DNA from: Protula sp. h YS-2021
Lineage: Eukaryota > Annelida > Polychaeta > Sabellida > Serpulidae
DNA: 64,000 bases
Reading direction: 5' to 3'
Assembly (NCBI GenBank): GCA_949752745.1
Contig: OX457034.1
Location: 1,034,493-1,098,492 of the forward strand
In this document: in pieces, positions 22,985-37,680 of the stretch
Position numbering within the stretch: the stretch's first letter is position 1
Layout: each line of letters begins with the position of its first letter
Made by a program: the position numbers and the translations under genes
Notes under the pieces: model-generated
Database searches by the model: none
What the model was told of the DNA's origin: nothing
What the model saw: the letters and a program-made list of their open reading frames with translations, nothing else

Positions 22985-23180
22985 CAGAAAGGTAGTCCTA
23001 GATGACTATTGCGGTCTTCCTTTGACAGCAAGAGTCATAGTTCCTATAATAGGAAACGTCATTGATGTCAATTTTCAAATCTCGGCGCACGACTGGGGCC
23101 AACGGCGTTATTTTAGAAAGGGTGCATCACATAAATGGTCCAGTTATAAATTATGGCGCACAAGTTTTATGGTCAGATAA
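22985..23180 (+). pseudogene. Repeat-family protein fragment (copy B, first block)
   Basis: The text LPLTARVIVPIIGNVIDVNF then QISAHDWGQ resembles the minus-strand block at 23282-23520 (LPGTERVTVPSIEMAM, DLSAHVQGH). In-frame stops lie just upstream. Confidence 0.45.
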
Positions 23181-23281
23181 CATTTTTTACTGAGGAAAAT
23201 ATGTGTTTTCTTGAGATCAGGATATCGAATCCCTCATTATCGCTCACAACAACAGTGAATCCACAGTTGCAAAACCACGCT

Positions 23282-23520
23282 TTACTCTAGTTTGGGAGTT
23301 TCGCTGAGGTCGAAAATAATGCGCCAGGGTTCTTCTGAGTGTGCTTTTAAAGGAAAAGCCTGCCAGTTCGAGCCTCGGTGTCCTTGAACGTGAGCCGAAA
23401 GATCAAAAGCCTCGAAAAGTGAGATCATGGCCATTTCTATCGAAGGAACTGTTACCCTTTCTGTCCCAGGAAGATAGAAAGGGTCCGCTGGGACTAACAC
23501 AAAGGGTATATTGGGCATGA
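23282..23520 (-). pseudogene. Repeat-family protein fragment (copy A, first block)
   Basis: A 78-codon open frame with GTERVTVPSIEMAMISLFEA and PWRIIFDLSETPKLE, ending in TAA. It pairs with the fragment at 21890-22025 in the order seen in copy B. Confidence 0.45.
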
Positions 23521-23564
23521 AATTTCTGTACGAGTAAATGTTTGGAGAATTAGGACTGGTATGC

Positions 23565-23695
23565 AGGAGTCGTGCCTCCGAAGATATGAAATGGACTCCT
23601 GTTAGCGGAACAATTTAAGGCTTCGTAGCTCTGACAGAAACATACGCGATGTTATTTAAGTCAGAGCTGACTGGGAGCTACTCGTACGCGTAACC
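23565..23695 (+). pseudogene. Repeat-family protein fragment (copy B, second block)
   Basis: RASEDMKWTPVSGTI, a stop, then GFVALTETYAMLFKSELTGS, matching the minus-strand block at 21890-22025. Confidence 0.45.
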
Positions 23696-24237
23696 GCATG
23701 GGGGAAAAGCCAAATGTCAACACCCAGACACTTACTTGCAATTGTATGCTCACCGCACATTTTACACCAGATTAAAGTGAAAATTAAGAAAATTATAAAA
23801 TTTGATGTTCAACCAGATTCAACACAGATTAGCGACGAAAAATGCACTTTAGTCGGTGTTTTTACTTCGAAAACAAAATGGCAGAAATGACGTCTCTTGT
23901 TGGAGATTGCGTTATGCCAGGAATGTGGACACTCCACACAGATGTATGGCAAAATCGTTGTTGTCCAACAACTAACCTCTACGGCGGTTCGCTCTGTTTG
24001 TATCACACCTTTTTACTCCGCAGACCAACTTGGAATTCCTTGAATGATACTCATAAAAGATAGCAACTTTGATGTTCTATGGTTTGAATCAGACAGCAAG
24101 TTTATCATCTTGTCACAAATTTAGGTTTTATTTAGCCCTTAAAAACACGTGTCATTCTGTTCGCTGGAATCCAATATTAGCTATATAACAGCAACTACCT
24201 TTTACTAACTAACAAATCCACGCTGTGCGTTTGTACA

Positions 24238-24247
24238 AAACAGATAG

Positions 24248-24320
<73 letters not shown>

Positions 24321-24640
24321 ACAACAACAACATCATATGGCTGTTGTAACGCTCTTATTCATCCAGTCAGTAAGCGCACAATTATAAGCTTTCTTAAGCA
24401 GATGAGTTTTTAGCAGTTTTTTTTTAAATTTGGTAAGGATGACGCAGTTCTTATGTGGTTAGGAAGAGCATTCCAAAATACTGAAGCTGTATGACTAAAA
24501 GCACGATCCCTGTATTTCAGTCGTATTCTTGGCATGTTGAGAGTCAGTTTATCAGTAGATCGAAGCGATCTACATTGTTGGTACACTTGTAACCTGTCTG
24601 TTACGTAGCCGATCGGCTTATCCAAACAGATAGATCTCCT
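24238..24640 (-). mobile_element. LINE 3' fragment with a (TGA)n tail
   Basis: Minus strand reads STDKLTLNMPRIRLKYRDRA, then FSHTASVFWNALPNHIR and, after a frameshift, LLKTHLLKKAYNC, the usual end of CR1/L2-type reverse transcriptase proteins, followed by a (GAT)n run at 24248-24320. Only about 300 bp of coding end remains. Confidence 0.78.
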
Positions 24641-27611
24641 CAGAGGTCAGCTGTTTATGGCAATGGTGGCAAAATTACAGCAACACAGACACAATCGCAA
24701 TTTACATCAACAATCAATATGTTGCTCGTTTGTTTTTGAGGCACAATCGCAATTACATCAACAACCTATATGTTGCTGGTTTGTTATTTCTTTGGGCCCA
24801 TGAGGTTTCAGTTTAAAGCAACAAGTCACAAAGAACAATGTCAATTTTTTACTTGTCACTAGCAACTTTGCTGAACACCGTCGAACGCGGATCAGCAGCG
24901 AATATCAGATCACACCGAAAAAAAAATTATTTTCGAAATCAAGGGAGCAGTCTAACATTGCCAACACTGAAATCCTTATGTGGGCATGCAGTAAAAGAGT
25001 ATATTTTCACCGTATTATGTTTGGAATCTGTTTAGTAAAGAAAACGGCGTTAAATTGCTTTGACTTAAACCGATCTACATTATCCCGGATTTTTGGAATT
25101 TTTATTCTGTCAACTATTTTGTTATTAAAGTCTAGTAAACTTGGAACACTGCAAGGGAAATAAAAACATTACACTTTTCTTCAAAAACCTATAATGAGCT
25201 ATTTTTCATTTTAAAAGATATTTATTTTATCATATCTAAGTATATACACACATAGCTTCGAGCCCCAACAAAGAGATTTGAAATGTTAAATGCTCATGAA
25301 GGTAAAGGTTCGCAGGCAAGACATTAATAAACTTTATCTTCAACCTCCAAAATATAACATCCTTTCAAGAAGGCTGTGTGCTCAGATCTCAGGATGTTCC
25401 TGTAGCTCTGGGTGTTTTTATTTATATAATTAGTCGTTAAAGCAAAAAAAAAACAAAAAACCAGGCCATGTTCACTGTCAATTTTTCATTTAAACTGTAA
25501 ATAAAATCGAAGAATATAAAATCTAGCAATATATTCTCCATCAAATTCCATTTGCTTTTAGTCGTCATTATACTAATGTAATTTTCATCAAAGCAACACT
25601 ACCCATATTAGTAAAAATATGATAAAATCTCTTCTAAATTAAAGTTGCTTTTAAATGTTTTACATGTTCATATATTATATATTATGTATCTGCAATGTTT
25701 ACCAGGAGTGTCGTTATAGTTTTATTAGTCACTGTATTTTGGCGTTGAAATATAGCTGACAAATGCATACCTGTCTAACCATTAAAAGTAAAAAATGTAA
25801 AAAAATGTAAAAAATTGATACAGATGAATAAAATTCACACTATAACCAATCAATTTTCGAACAATAGAGATAATCTACTTTATAACTTCAGTTACACGTT
25901 TATCTACAACCTTCACTACGATCAATGACTAGTTTTATTTTTCAAAGTTGCTCTTGTTATGTTTTTGTAATTTTTCAATTCTCATTCTGAACACACTGTT
26001 AATGCAGTTAACAAACCAATTCACAACACTGCTGGTAACAATAGCTGGATAGCTGCAACCAAAGGAAATTTCGAGAAATACCTTTAACATGAAAGCTTAA
26101 ACAAGCTTGAATTCGTAACTCCCTGTTCTTCCTGCAGTTACTTTTACACACTGTGTGTCTGTAGGTATTCAGAAAAATAACACCACACGGCCAGAGAGCT
26201 GAATGATTAAACGGTTTTCTGGCATTTTACTTCGAGAAAAGACCAAAAACAACCTAATATATTATCAGTGGATCCAAAACATAAAGATAAATGACGTTAA
26301 ATGACGACAGTTTCTTGCAATTTGTTTTGAGTTTAATGAGTTGAAAAGTCTAACTGTAACGTTTTCACACCAGCCAGAAAAAAGTAGTTTTTAGACACCA
26401 TTACACACGTGTAACTGGACAGGCAATGAAACAAAAATGATTTTTAAACCGAAGACAATTTCTTAGCATTTTCTAAGAGAATGAACAACCACAACAAACA
26501 TAACCCACCATTGAACTGCATTTCAACATTATGGTCATAGAAATCTAAGGATAACAGACGTGAGGCAATAATTTTACTTATTTTTTATGATTTCAACAAG
26601 AATTCAACGTCACAATCTGAAAAATATACTTTCTAGGAGCAGGGATATATAAACTCTGGTTTTGGAGAATCTGCGTGACAAAACTAAGAGATAATTTTCA
26701 GCTAAACGCAAATTAAAAATAATTATTTCAAAGCCAATTTATAGGCAAAATAAAAAAATAAAGCATGCCAGTTCCAGAAAAATAGGTAACCGTAGCTAAG
26801 TCTTGTACAATGGTCTTCAAGAAGATCCAAGCATACCAGAACACACAGACCCCCCTCAATAAATATTTGTTCGCATTTATCGTTATACACAGATGCTAGA
26901 GAATTAATGGCATAATAAACTGCTTGGGATGAGCACAAAGATAATTGAAGGTACATTGAATTCATAGAAAATAGTTATTATTAAACAGTAGTTATTATTA
27001 AATTATTAAACCGGATAATTTAAATATAATTTTTGTATTAATGTGCTCGAGAGCCGACCTTGCCTATTTTATGTATTGGTTGTTGGGATCCACTGTAAAT
27101 TTTATAAAGCAGGTGTTCATCAGGCCATCAGTTTTTGTTACACTGATAACCAAGCGTGTCTTAGGTAGTGAAATCATAAACAGATTGAACTACGTCCATA
27201 TATGGCAGTACTACAACATGAACCTTTGAATTATGTTATTATGAGGCCATAAACAGACGAATATATTTACTGAATTCCATTTTCCAAATATATGCATTTT
27301 TGAACATGTTCCTGCATTTAGTTATGCTGGTATGCAGTGATGTATCGCTGATAACTACCATGGCTTCTAATAGTCCGAATACAGTGATGGATCAGTAATT
27401 ACCATTATCTCTAGTAATCCATTCAGCAATTATCCATAGTGCTGTTGATAACAATCCTGAGAAATAAAAAAAATCCGGAATAATACCCCTGCGACTTTGA
27501 AATCATTATATCCCGAGCGTGTTCCAATAAATAGACCACAGACTTGTATTAACGAAATTCAAATCATCTATCAAACACTCTTACTAGCTATAAACCTAAT
27601 AAAATCATAAT
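24640..27611. other. AT-rich stretch without recognisable genes
   Basis: No exon, repeat array or RNA gene could be supported. The open frames are short and unlike any family I know. Confidence 0.5.
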
Positions 27612-27901
27612 TTACTCATCAATACTTGGAAACAAATGGAGAGCAATTCTACAGTTCTTAATAAGTAAATCATATTGAGTAAGACAAAATCGTACTAGAA
27701 TTGTTTTATCGGGGGCATCCATTGTTGGGAGAATATGAATAAGTTCCCCTTTGATATCGCCAGTTTGACCTGTCCTGACGTTCTTTCCACTATATGTCAA
27801 AACGGCCTGTTCATCGTCTTCTGACGCTCTTGTTTTACCAGCTGGTCTTTCCAGCACAATAAGATCTCCCACTTTGAGGTCCATATCACTGGGAGCATCG
27901 G
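27612..27901 (-). CDS. SH3-like terminal exon of the minus-strand tail protein
   Basis: Ninety-five codons and TAA (27612-27614). LKVGDLIVLERPAG, then TGQTGDIKGELIHILPTMDAP matches the SH3 that follows the first FERM in myosin VIIa (GDLIILD ... YVMPTVTMPP). The protein ends shortly after; no second MyTH4 was found in the AT-rich 21.3-27.6 kb stretch. An alternative is that the exon is cut at CTA|GTACGA and the true 3' exons are elsewhere. Confidence 0.8.
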
Positions 27902-30900
27902 CTAAATATATTTACAAGACATATTATGAACCACATCATAGCGTTGGCGTGTTAAACGGCTAATGTACTATTTGAACTTACTTATATTCAGTTTTGTCAC
28001 AGGCCATGTTTTGTGTTATATTAGTATGGTTACATTTATTCACATGCTATAGCAATGTCATATTATTGTAGTTACTTTGGTTTACCAGTCATGGCATATG
28101 CCATATTATGTCATATTATTGGGATTACTTTTATTCACAGGCCATAGCATTGTCACATTATTGTAGTTACTTTTATTCACTGTCATGGCATATGTCACAA
28201 TATTGTACTGATTGTACTGATAATTGTACTGATGCTAGTCATAGGTCATGACATATGCCATAGTTTTCTAGTAATTTTATTTACAACCCATGTGATGTGG
28301 TATATTTTCATTCATATAGACATCAGTCAGTTACAACATTATTTCAATTGAAGGAAAATTAAAATAACATCACATCGAAATGCGATGCGAATATAAGGTT
28401 TGTAACTTTAAATTTCTTCTATTTGGAAATATTTCTTCAACTTTCATGTATCGAATCGCTATCTCAACACAACCAGTTACTTAGGGCAATTGGGTAGAGC
28501 AATTGTTTTGACATTTCTATTAGCCGGAAAGTTGTTTTGCTATTTTTGTCAAGATCAACAAACCTAAATATGAAGATGAGGCAACAAAGCTCAGTAAAAT
28601 TGTACACTGCAGTGGCGGATACAGAAAGATTTACACATTGGTAGCATCTAAAACACTAACATAGTCAAGGCGGCAAACGGGGACATGTGCAATGGAGTAT
28701 TGGTTTATTTATCTTACCCATGTGATCCGAAATAGCTACTGCGTATTTTGATTTTTCCGAAAGTCCCATGAGGAAATAAGAGACTAAATCAGTGACGTCG
28801 TCGGGGTCTTGCGTCACGCATTCAATGATTCTATTACCAAGAAGACTAAGAACAATCGATGGTGGTGCTTCGTGATCGGGATCTCTGTGAAATAAAACAT
28901 ATTTATTATTTGTTTTGATACTATTAAAAATTTGGGAGTTCCTACTGAAACAATCGGTATTAATTAAAATGCAGAATATTGAAACTGGAAATCAGTGTTG
29001 ACAAATGATTATTTAAAGCTCAATAAATGGAAACTCTAACCTCTTCTGGTTTCAGGCTGGTGGAATAAACAGAGCTTTAAGTGAGGAAAACATATTGTTT
29101 AAAACTATATAAGTGACAGAATATATGCAACAATATAAATACTCATGTGCATGAGTAAAGATGACATGTTACTTTCACTTGAGAGTGCCTAACTGAATAT
29201 ACTGTCGCGTTCAATTTCTGATGATTCAGTCGAACTAGACTCACCCTTCCTGTGATATCTGCAGTATTTCCATAAACATAATATCTTGTATAACTAGATG
29301 GTTTTCACCACTGAGGGATATGCCTTGACTATGAACACTTAGGTAATTTACTCCATCAATGACGTTACCATCTTCAAAAGCTCCTGCCTCATAAATGCGT
29401 GCGAATTGTTTTATCCAGTAAATGCGTGCGTCAGCGATGACCTCAAGTTTCACTGTAAACGTGTTTGGTTTATCTCCATTGTCAATAAATAATGCATTAA
29501 ACTTTGCACTAACTGCAGAAACAACTTCTTGTTCTTCTTCCTTGACTCTCTTCTCTGTTAGATCTTCTAAACCAGCTTTGTTGTTAATCCATTCAGACAC
29601 AAAATTGTTCTGCAGAAAATGAATTCGCACTTCGAAATCTTCCAAAAATTTAAAATTTGGACTGGCACACGTTGGGCTAACCGTACAGAGAAACGATAGC
29701 GACAGGGCTCCACTTTACTTGAAACATATTTTCAAATGAGTCATAATGTACCCAGAAAAAGATGTCAAGTGAATTTTGCATAACACCTATAAGAGCTTCT
29801 TTCATTTCGAAGGGCATGTATGCAAAGAAAAATAGATTTTTTATGTTTATTCTTATCACTTCTTGATACTTTAACCCAACAGAGTTGCAGCCGAAATATC
29901 GAAAAATCCCCAAAAGTGGAAACTTGCGTATTGTAAAAAATTGACAAGATTGTTGAAGATAACATTTTTTGATATTTAATGTGTTACAAAGTGTATATTA
30001 CGTTATATTTAATTAATTCTGAGCTATTTTGTACTTAATGATCGAGAGATATGAACATACCCTAAGCAAGTCCTGATCCAAATTGACTTCGTGATCGATG
30101 TAATATGCCTTTGCTAGAAAGGTGTGGAACTCTTCCTCCTGGAAGCACATTTAAAATGAGAGATTAAAGCTACAGCTTAGAGTCTAAGTTCAGTTTGTAA
30201 TTGCTATGGTAAAGATCTGCTTTATAAATTTAATAATATTCAATACTTAATTTTAGTATTTCTGATTATCGAAACCATAACTTTATTAAATGTCAAATAT
30301 TGTCAACAGAGTAAGTTACAGGCAGGACTTTAGGTTTAGTTATCATTAATTTATCCTTGTAATTAGATTAGTTTAGAGTAATATTTTGACTTAGCGTTTT
30401 AACACATAGGTGATCCAAAATACAACTATAATGCCAACCTTGACAAATTCATAATCATGATTCAGCACCCCCCACTTCAGCTGAGCATAGATTAAATTTG
30501 TAGCTTTTGGATCACAAGTCAAGTCCTCCCATGGCTCAAAGATTTCTTTACGTAAGTAAAGTCGCCAAGAAGAATCTTCCTCGTTGAAGCCGTAATCACG
30601 TGACATTTGCTCTAACTGTGAAACAGCATCCATTATATGGTCCTGTCCGCATCCTAGTGATGACACCTGGCAGGGGAAATTTATTTACTTTTACTTTTTG
30701 TAAGAGAGTCTATTGAATCACCAAAAACATTACAAGATAAATATGGCAGATATTAAAACTAATAATGGCACTTTACTTTAGAATCAAACACACAGTTTTA
30801 CAGCATATTTTTCTATAAAACTGGCGAATTTATACTACTCTATCTTATGCAAATCTCTTCCATGTCATCACGAGCTTCGGCATTACACAGTGCCATTCAA

Positions 30901-33900
30901 ATTTGATCAATTCAAAATTAGGCTTGCGTTCTTTCTACAACCACACCAAATAAATACAGGAATTTACTTGGCAATGATAAACATAATCGCAATGACAAAA
31001 TTGATTACAATTAACCTTGTCTCTCGTTGTTAAGAAAACATGAAAACCAAAGCCATTCTTCAAACCAAGATGTCTGATCGCAGCTGCGCACACCTCTCCC
31101 GATGTACTGGCACTGTCTACTGGTATGGAAATAGTTTCTCCCATGTTTGTCAGGTAAAGTTGCAGTTCTAATGGTTTATATTCAGACACAGCCTAAAAAT
31201 AGAAACATTTTCGTAAAAGTCTAATTGAAAAGTACGTTCGATACAGGTGATTTTCAGTAAATATATCACAAACAAATCAATCAAGCCTAGCATCGTTAGC
31301 GTAGCACCGATATATAGTATTGCTAAGTCTTTTGATGACTCACAACAATAAATGAGCACATTATTAGCTCTGCGTTTTGGAATGATATAGAAAATCATTG
31401 GACAGAACTGGATTTCTGCAAGGTAGAATAAGTAGACAAGTCAGGTGTGAAACCAGTTTGTTCAGTTAGGGGCAGTAATTGTTTGGATGGTTTGGATAAA
31501 TATTGCTTTGATTTGGAAAAGATGCATGTGAAAAAGGCCAGGTATTAACTGTAAAGTCTGACACAGTATTGGCTTTACATATTTAATTTTCACTCATTCT
31601 GTTCTAGCTGTATGTGCGCAGTTAACCTAAAGCTATTCTTACGTCGAGCTCTATAGCCGAGGGAGGGTGCAGACGATCTCCATTACGTAATGTCCTCAGT
31701 AACGACGCCTTGGCCGAGGCCGTGTGAATCTTGGGCCCGCTGTCTAGAAACTGCATCACTGCATCTAAACACTTCAAAACAGATAGCACATTTGAAGTGT
31801 CTATTGAAAATACAGTGTACTAAAGAGTATCTAACAATGCGGAAGCTTACTCAAAATACTTTAGTGATAGATATAGCTTTCGGTCGAGGGTTGGAGTTAA
31901 ACCTTAAAATAAAATCAAGAGAGGCGGCAAATTTACAAGGTAAATTTTTGTGTGACAACAGTATAATTGTTTTTGAATGTAGGGGAGAGATTGCAACCTT
32001 TCACCCTACCCCCTATTTATCAATCATCGCTTTATAATCTAATATAGTGACTCTTCTTCTAGTTAACTTGGGTTGAAAATACATAACTATCCACAATGAA
32101 TCGCCAGAGTCTTCACCTTCTACAATGAAAATTACTTGTCATCTCTAGACATCACCTGTGATGTCTATAATAAGCAGGGCTTAGAATCTTCAAAACAGAT
32201 ACGGTTTTACAATATTAAACAGGATTGTTTCATTTTATCAAATATGCAGAAAAGGCATGACACCAGGTGTTTCCAGACCAAAAACGTCTTCTAAAGACAT
32301 TTCTTGTTGGCCGAAAAACACAAAGGACGTTAATTTAATATCCGTGATAGGTGATCTAACCCTATGCATTCTCATAGATAAGGCAATTGAAGTCAATCCG
32401 CCACTCACCAGCGGGATTCGAAGCCGGGATCTTGGAATTACCAGACCAACGCTCTAACCAACTGGGCTAACTCTAGACAAGAAACATGTTGCAGACAGCA
32501 TAAGTTAAAGATAGTTTAAAAGCTAGGTGGTATATAAAGAAATAAGACCGACCCTTTCTGAAGGAGGAAAGCATCCCGTGATGACGTTCATCAACAGCCA
32601 GCCTTTCTTGATGCTCTCTTTGTAAACGTTATGTCTTAGTTGTCTGCATAGCCCACAATAGATTTCATCCCTGGATTAATTAAAACAAATTATTACACTG
32701 GCAACCACGTAACTTTTCCAGGGACTTATTTGTTTCACATGTTTTATGCCATTTATTCAATTTACTACGTTGCCACATTTTTAAATAAAAAAATTTTAAA
32801 GACAAAATGTGGCACTTTTAGTTTTCTAATACTAACGCAGCTTAGCACAAAACGTTTTGTTGCAAAGTGGTCATGCGATTAAGATATCGATATAAATAAG
32901 CTTGGCGGGGATGATTAATTTTACCTTAATCTTGGACGTAATATTCCATAGCCGACAATGAACTGCAGCCGCTCTAGCTGTGTTCTCAGTGTTTCCTCCA
33001 GTGGCAGCAAATGAAAGACAGTCTTTCTACCTTTGCCAAACAGCCTCTGTCGAATTGTGTCTTTCAGTCTCTTCAGTGTGCCACGGCGTGGTTTATGAGG
33101 CAAAGTTTGCATAGGGATGTCTAACTAGAAATTGTAAAAAAGTACAACAATATCTAATATCCATATCATTTGTATATAAGTAAATCTATAATTTAATACA
33201 GCTATAGTTTTTAGACATATTAATATCCAATCAATTCGAGCCCACAACCATCGAAACAGGTAGTAAATTAGAAGACAGTATATTTAACACTTCGCAATTT
33301 CAACCGGAGGGATATGTTTTAAGTAGTCCGAGAACGTAGATTTTTGTTCTTTGGAAAATATGGATTATAGATCCTAATTTAATTGTGAAAGACATACCAT
33401 TGGTTCGATCTGCGAGTATTGAGGTCCAAATGGATTGTCTTTCTGGGGAGTGCCCAGCACTCGACAAAGTCTGGTCATAACTGAGCCCATGTCCTGATAC
33501 ACATAATATATAGTATGCACGTGGTTTGATACTGCACATTCGCTGACCAGTTTTTGATTAGACATACCTTTAATTTTGAGTTCTAAATATAAAAGATCGC
33601 ATCATAAACATGTCACGTCACATATCACATCATAAACATATCACATCATAACCATATCACATTATAAACATATAACATCACATGTCACATAAAATTCGCA
33701 TACTCATAAGGAAAACTTAATCATAAAATAACTGTTCGTTCCATTTTAGAATAACACAAATTCTAGTCACATTTTACGTTCTATCAAGTTAAGAATGATG
33801 ATTCATATAAATTAAGACACAGATTAAGCATATGCGCTTAGAACTATTACTGACGTGATTACCAAATATGGTGAGTGGATTGCTTACCCTGGGGTGCTTC

Positions 33901-35259
33901 TCACTTCTTCTAAGAAATGTAAAAACAGTTGACTAACACTTTTATTGATGAGGTCACATACAACGAGTAAAATTTACACAATCATGCATTACAACGCATC
34001 ACACTATTTTTTTCGATCAAGTTGTTCAAATTTAGGAGATTAGCAAATAATCACTTCAGTTCATATTTACAACTTTAAATTAAAGGTGGATAATGCTTGT
34101 GTTATTCTATTATGAAACGAACACTAGTTGTTCCGCCCGGTTCTGAATGGCTTATATTTCGTATTCAGTTTTAAAACAGAAAGGTTACCGGCTGGTGACT
34201 TTTATGACCAGAGAAGTGCTCATAGTCTTTCCTGTAGTCCACCATGTCTCCCATAAAGCGCATCATTACGCGCCAAACCTTGACCACTGCCTGCAAAGAA
34301 ATTGCGTACATTGTCAGCATCCCCTGTTCTAAGTGTCCTCACTGTCTGCAAATAAACTACATACATTGTCAGCATCCCCTGTTCTAAGTGTCCTCACTGC
34401 CAGCAAAGAAACTACAAACATTGTCAGCATCCCCTGTTCTAAGTGTCCTCACTGAGAGCAAAGAAACTACAAACATTGTCAGCATCCCCTGTTCTAAATG
34501 TCCTCACTGCCAGCAAAGAAACTACAAACATTGTCAGCATCCCCTGTTCTAAGTGTCCTCACTGCCAGCAAAGAAACTACAAACATTGTCAGCATCCCCT
34601 GTTCTAAGTGTCCTCACTGAGAGCAAAGAAACTACAAACATTGTCAGCATCCCCTGTTCTAAGTGTCCTCACTGCCTGCAAAGACACTACATACATTTTA
34701 AAACATCCCCTGTTCTAAGTGCCCTCACTGCCTGCGAAAAAAACTCTATACAGTGTCAGCATCCGATGTGCTAAGTGTCCTCACTGCTTGCGAAAAAAAC
34801 TCTATACAGTGTCAGCATCCGATGTGCTAAGTGCCCTCACTGCCTGCGAAAAAAACTCTATACAGTGTCAGCATCCGATGTGCTAAGTGTTCTCACTGCC
34901 TGTGAAAAATCCACATAAATTCCAAAGATCCTTTTTTAATATTATTACTATAATTAGCAATTTTAAGAAAACATAAACCAGCACAGTTTGTCCAGAAGAA
35001 CAGTAAGAGATATACACAAAGTTCAAAACGGTCAAATGCTAATTTAATGATTCTATAAAAGACTCACATCCTTTTCCTTCTCGGGCGTATAGATCAGCAA
35101 TGGCTTCCTCACTTCTTTCTTTGTGAAATGCGCCGGTGTCCCAGCCACGAAGTTCTCCTCGGCGAACTCCTCAAACGTCACGCATTTGCCTTTGTAGGTG
35201 CCTAAAGGCCATTCAGCCTTCGGCGGCGGCGGCTTAGGCTCCGGAATGGTTGTAGGCAT
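27612..35259 (-). CDS. Motorless MyTH4-FERM-SH3 protein, myosin VII tail type, about 735 residues
   Basis: Exons in order: 35068-35259, 34209-34290, 33398-33582, 32925-33124, 32549-32670, 31643-31764, 31016-31192, 30439-30666, 30061-30138, 29245-29609, 28718-28884, 27612-27901. The sum is 2208 nt and all phases join. Domain order MyTH4, FERM, SH3 equals the first half of the myosin VIIa tail, but there is no motor, IQ region or second MyTH4-FERM. The start ATG (35257-35259, MPTTIPEP) has an in-frame TAA just upstream, unless the TAG|GACC just 5' of it is an acceptor. MyTH4-FERM tails bind microtubules, cargo and membrane receptors. The donor of exon 2 is weak: G|GTCATA at 34209 fits the phase of exon 3, but A|GTCACC a few bases further would too. 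It could be the 3' part of a larger gene, but 35.3-42 kb shows no motor exon. Confidence 0.87.
28000..28290. repeat. Degenerate array in a MyTH4-FERM-SH3 gene intron
   Basis: Four or five decayed units around CAGGCCATAGCATTGTCA and TATTGTAGTTACTTTTATTC. Confidence 0.6.
28718..31192 (-). CDS. FERM domain of the minus-strand tail protein
   Basis: Residues about 302-640. Exon 7 (31016-31192) is the F1 lobe: LELQLYLTNMGETISIPVD, CAAAIRHLGLKNGFGFHVFL. Exon 8 (30439-30666) opens F2: SSLGCGQDHIMDAVSQLEQ, SWRLYLRKEIFEPWED, TNLIYAQLKWGVL. Exon 9 gives AKAYYIDHE. Exons 10-11 give the rest of F2 and F3, ending DLVSYFLMGLSEKSKYAVAI, which matches the end of the first FERM of myosin VIIa. Exon 10 is 365 nt and diverged. 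Confidence 0.87.
31643..35259 (-). CDS. MyTH4 domain of the minus-strand tail protein
   Basis: Residues about 28-301. Exon 1 starts the domain (FEEFAEENFVAGTPAHFTKK, then RKPLL), exon 2 has VWRVMMRFMGD, exon 3 GSVMTRLCRVLG, exon 4 LQFIVGYGILRPRL, exon 5 RDEIYCGLCRQLRHN and GWLLMNVITGCFPPSER, exon 6 LLRTLRNGDRLHPPSAIELD. Each block lines up in order with the first MyTH4 of myosin VIIa. Exon 3 carries an insertion of roughly 25 residues before the GSVMTRL block relative to the human protein. Confidence 0.88.
32395..32475 (-). mobile_element. tRNA-headed SINE
   Basis: Minus strand has a box A-like TTAGCCCAGTTGG and a box B-like GCTTCGAATCC with the spacing of a tRNA, but the anticodon stem does not pair well, so it is not a working tRNA. 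The body probably continues to about 32250. It lies in an intron of the minus-strand MyTH4 gene. Confidence 0.7.
34291..34915. repeat. 57-bp array grown from the acceptor of the second exon of the minus-strand MyTH4 gene
   Basis: About eleven units; on the minus strand each carries CTTTGCTGGCAGTGAGGACA or TTTGCAGGCAGTGAGG. The true junction is CTTTGCAG|GCAGTGGTCAAGG at 34290, so acceptor and first exon bases are repeated. Confidence 0.88.
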
Positions 35260-37085
<1,826 letters not shown>

Positions 37086-37089
37086 TCTA

Positions 37090-37680
37090 CGGCACCATCT
37101 ACAGTGCACAGCGCATTGATTGGCCAAGACTTCCGGAACGAAGATGTACAGTGTACAGCGTATCGATTGGCCAAAACACTCGGGACGAAGATCTACAGTG
37201 TGCAGCGTATTGATTGGCCAAAACCTCGGAACGAAGATCTACAGTGTACAGCGTATTGATTGGCCAAAGACTCCGAGACGAAGATCTACAGTGTACAGCG
37301 TATTGATTGGCCAAAACCTCGGAACGAAGATCTACAGTGTACAGCGTATTGATTGGCTAAGACCTCCCGGAACGAAGATCTATAGTGTACAGCGTATTGA
37401 TTGGCCAAAGGCCCCGGGACGAATATTTACAGTGTACAGCTTATTGATTGGCTAAGACATCCCGGAACGAAGATCTACAGTGTACAGCGTATTGATTGGC
37501 CAAAGACCCCGAGACGAAGATCTACAGTGTGCAGCGTATTGATTGGCCAAGACCCCCCGGAACGAAGATCTACAGTGTACAGCGTATTGATTGGCCAAAC
37601 CCCCGGGATGAAGATCTACAGTGTACAACGTATTGATTGGCCAAACCCCCGGGACGAAGATCTACAGTGTAAAGCCAAAC
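37090..37680. repeat. About 45-bp array
   Basis: Thirteen units of GATCTACAGTGTACAGCGTA then TTGATTGGCCAAAACC. Every unit contains ATTGGCCAA, a CCAAT-box-like word. It lies in the intergenic region between the two MyTH4 genes. Confidence 0.9.

Noticed and set aside
29677..29965. Two overlapping minus-strand frames of 66-78 residues between FERM exons
   Set aside because: The flanking exons 30061-30138 and 29245-29609 join in phase 0 without them, and neither resembles FERM.
33300..33539. Alternative frame with HGLSYDQTLSSAGHS over exon 33398-33582
   Set aside because: Only the other frame (GSVMTRLCRVLG) lines up with MyTH4 and joins the next exon in phase.
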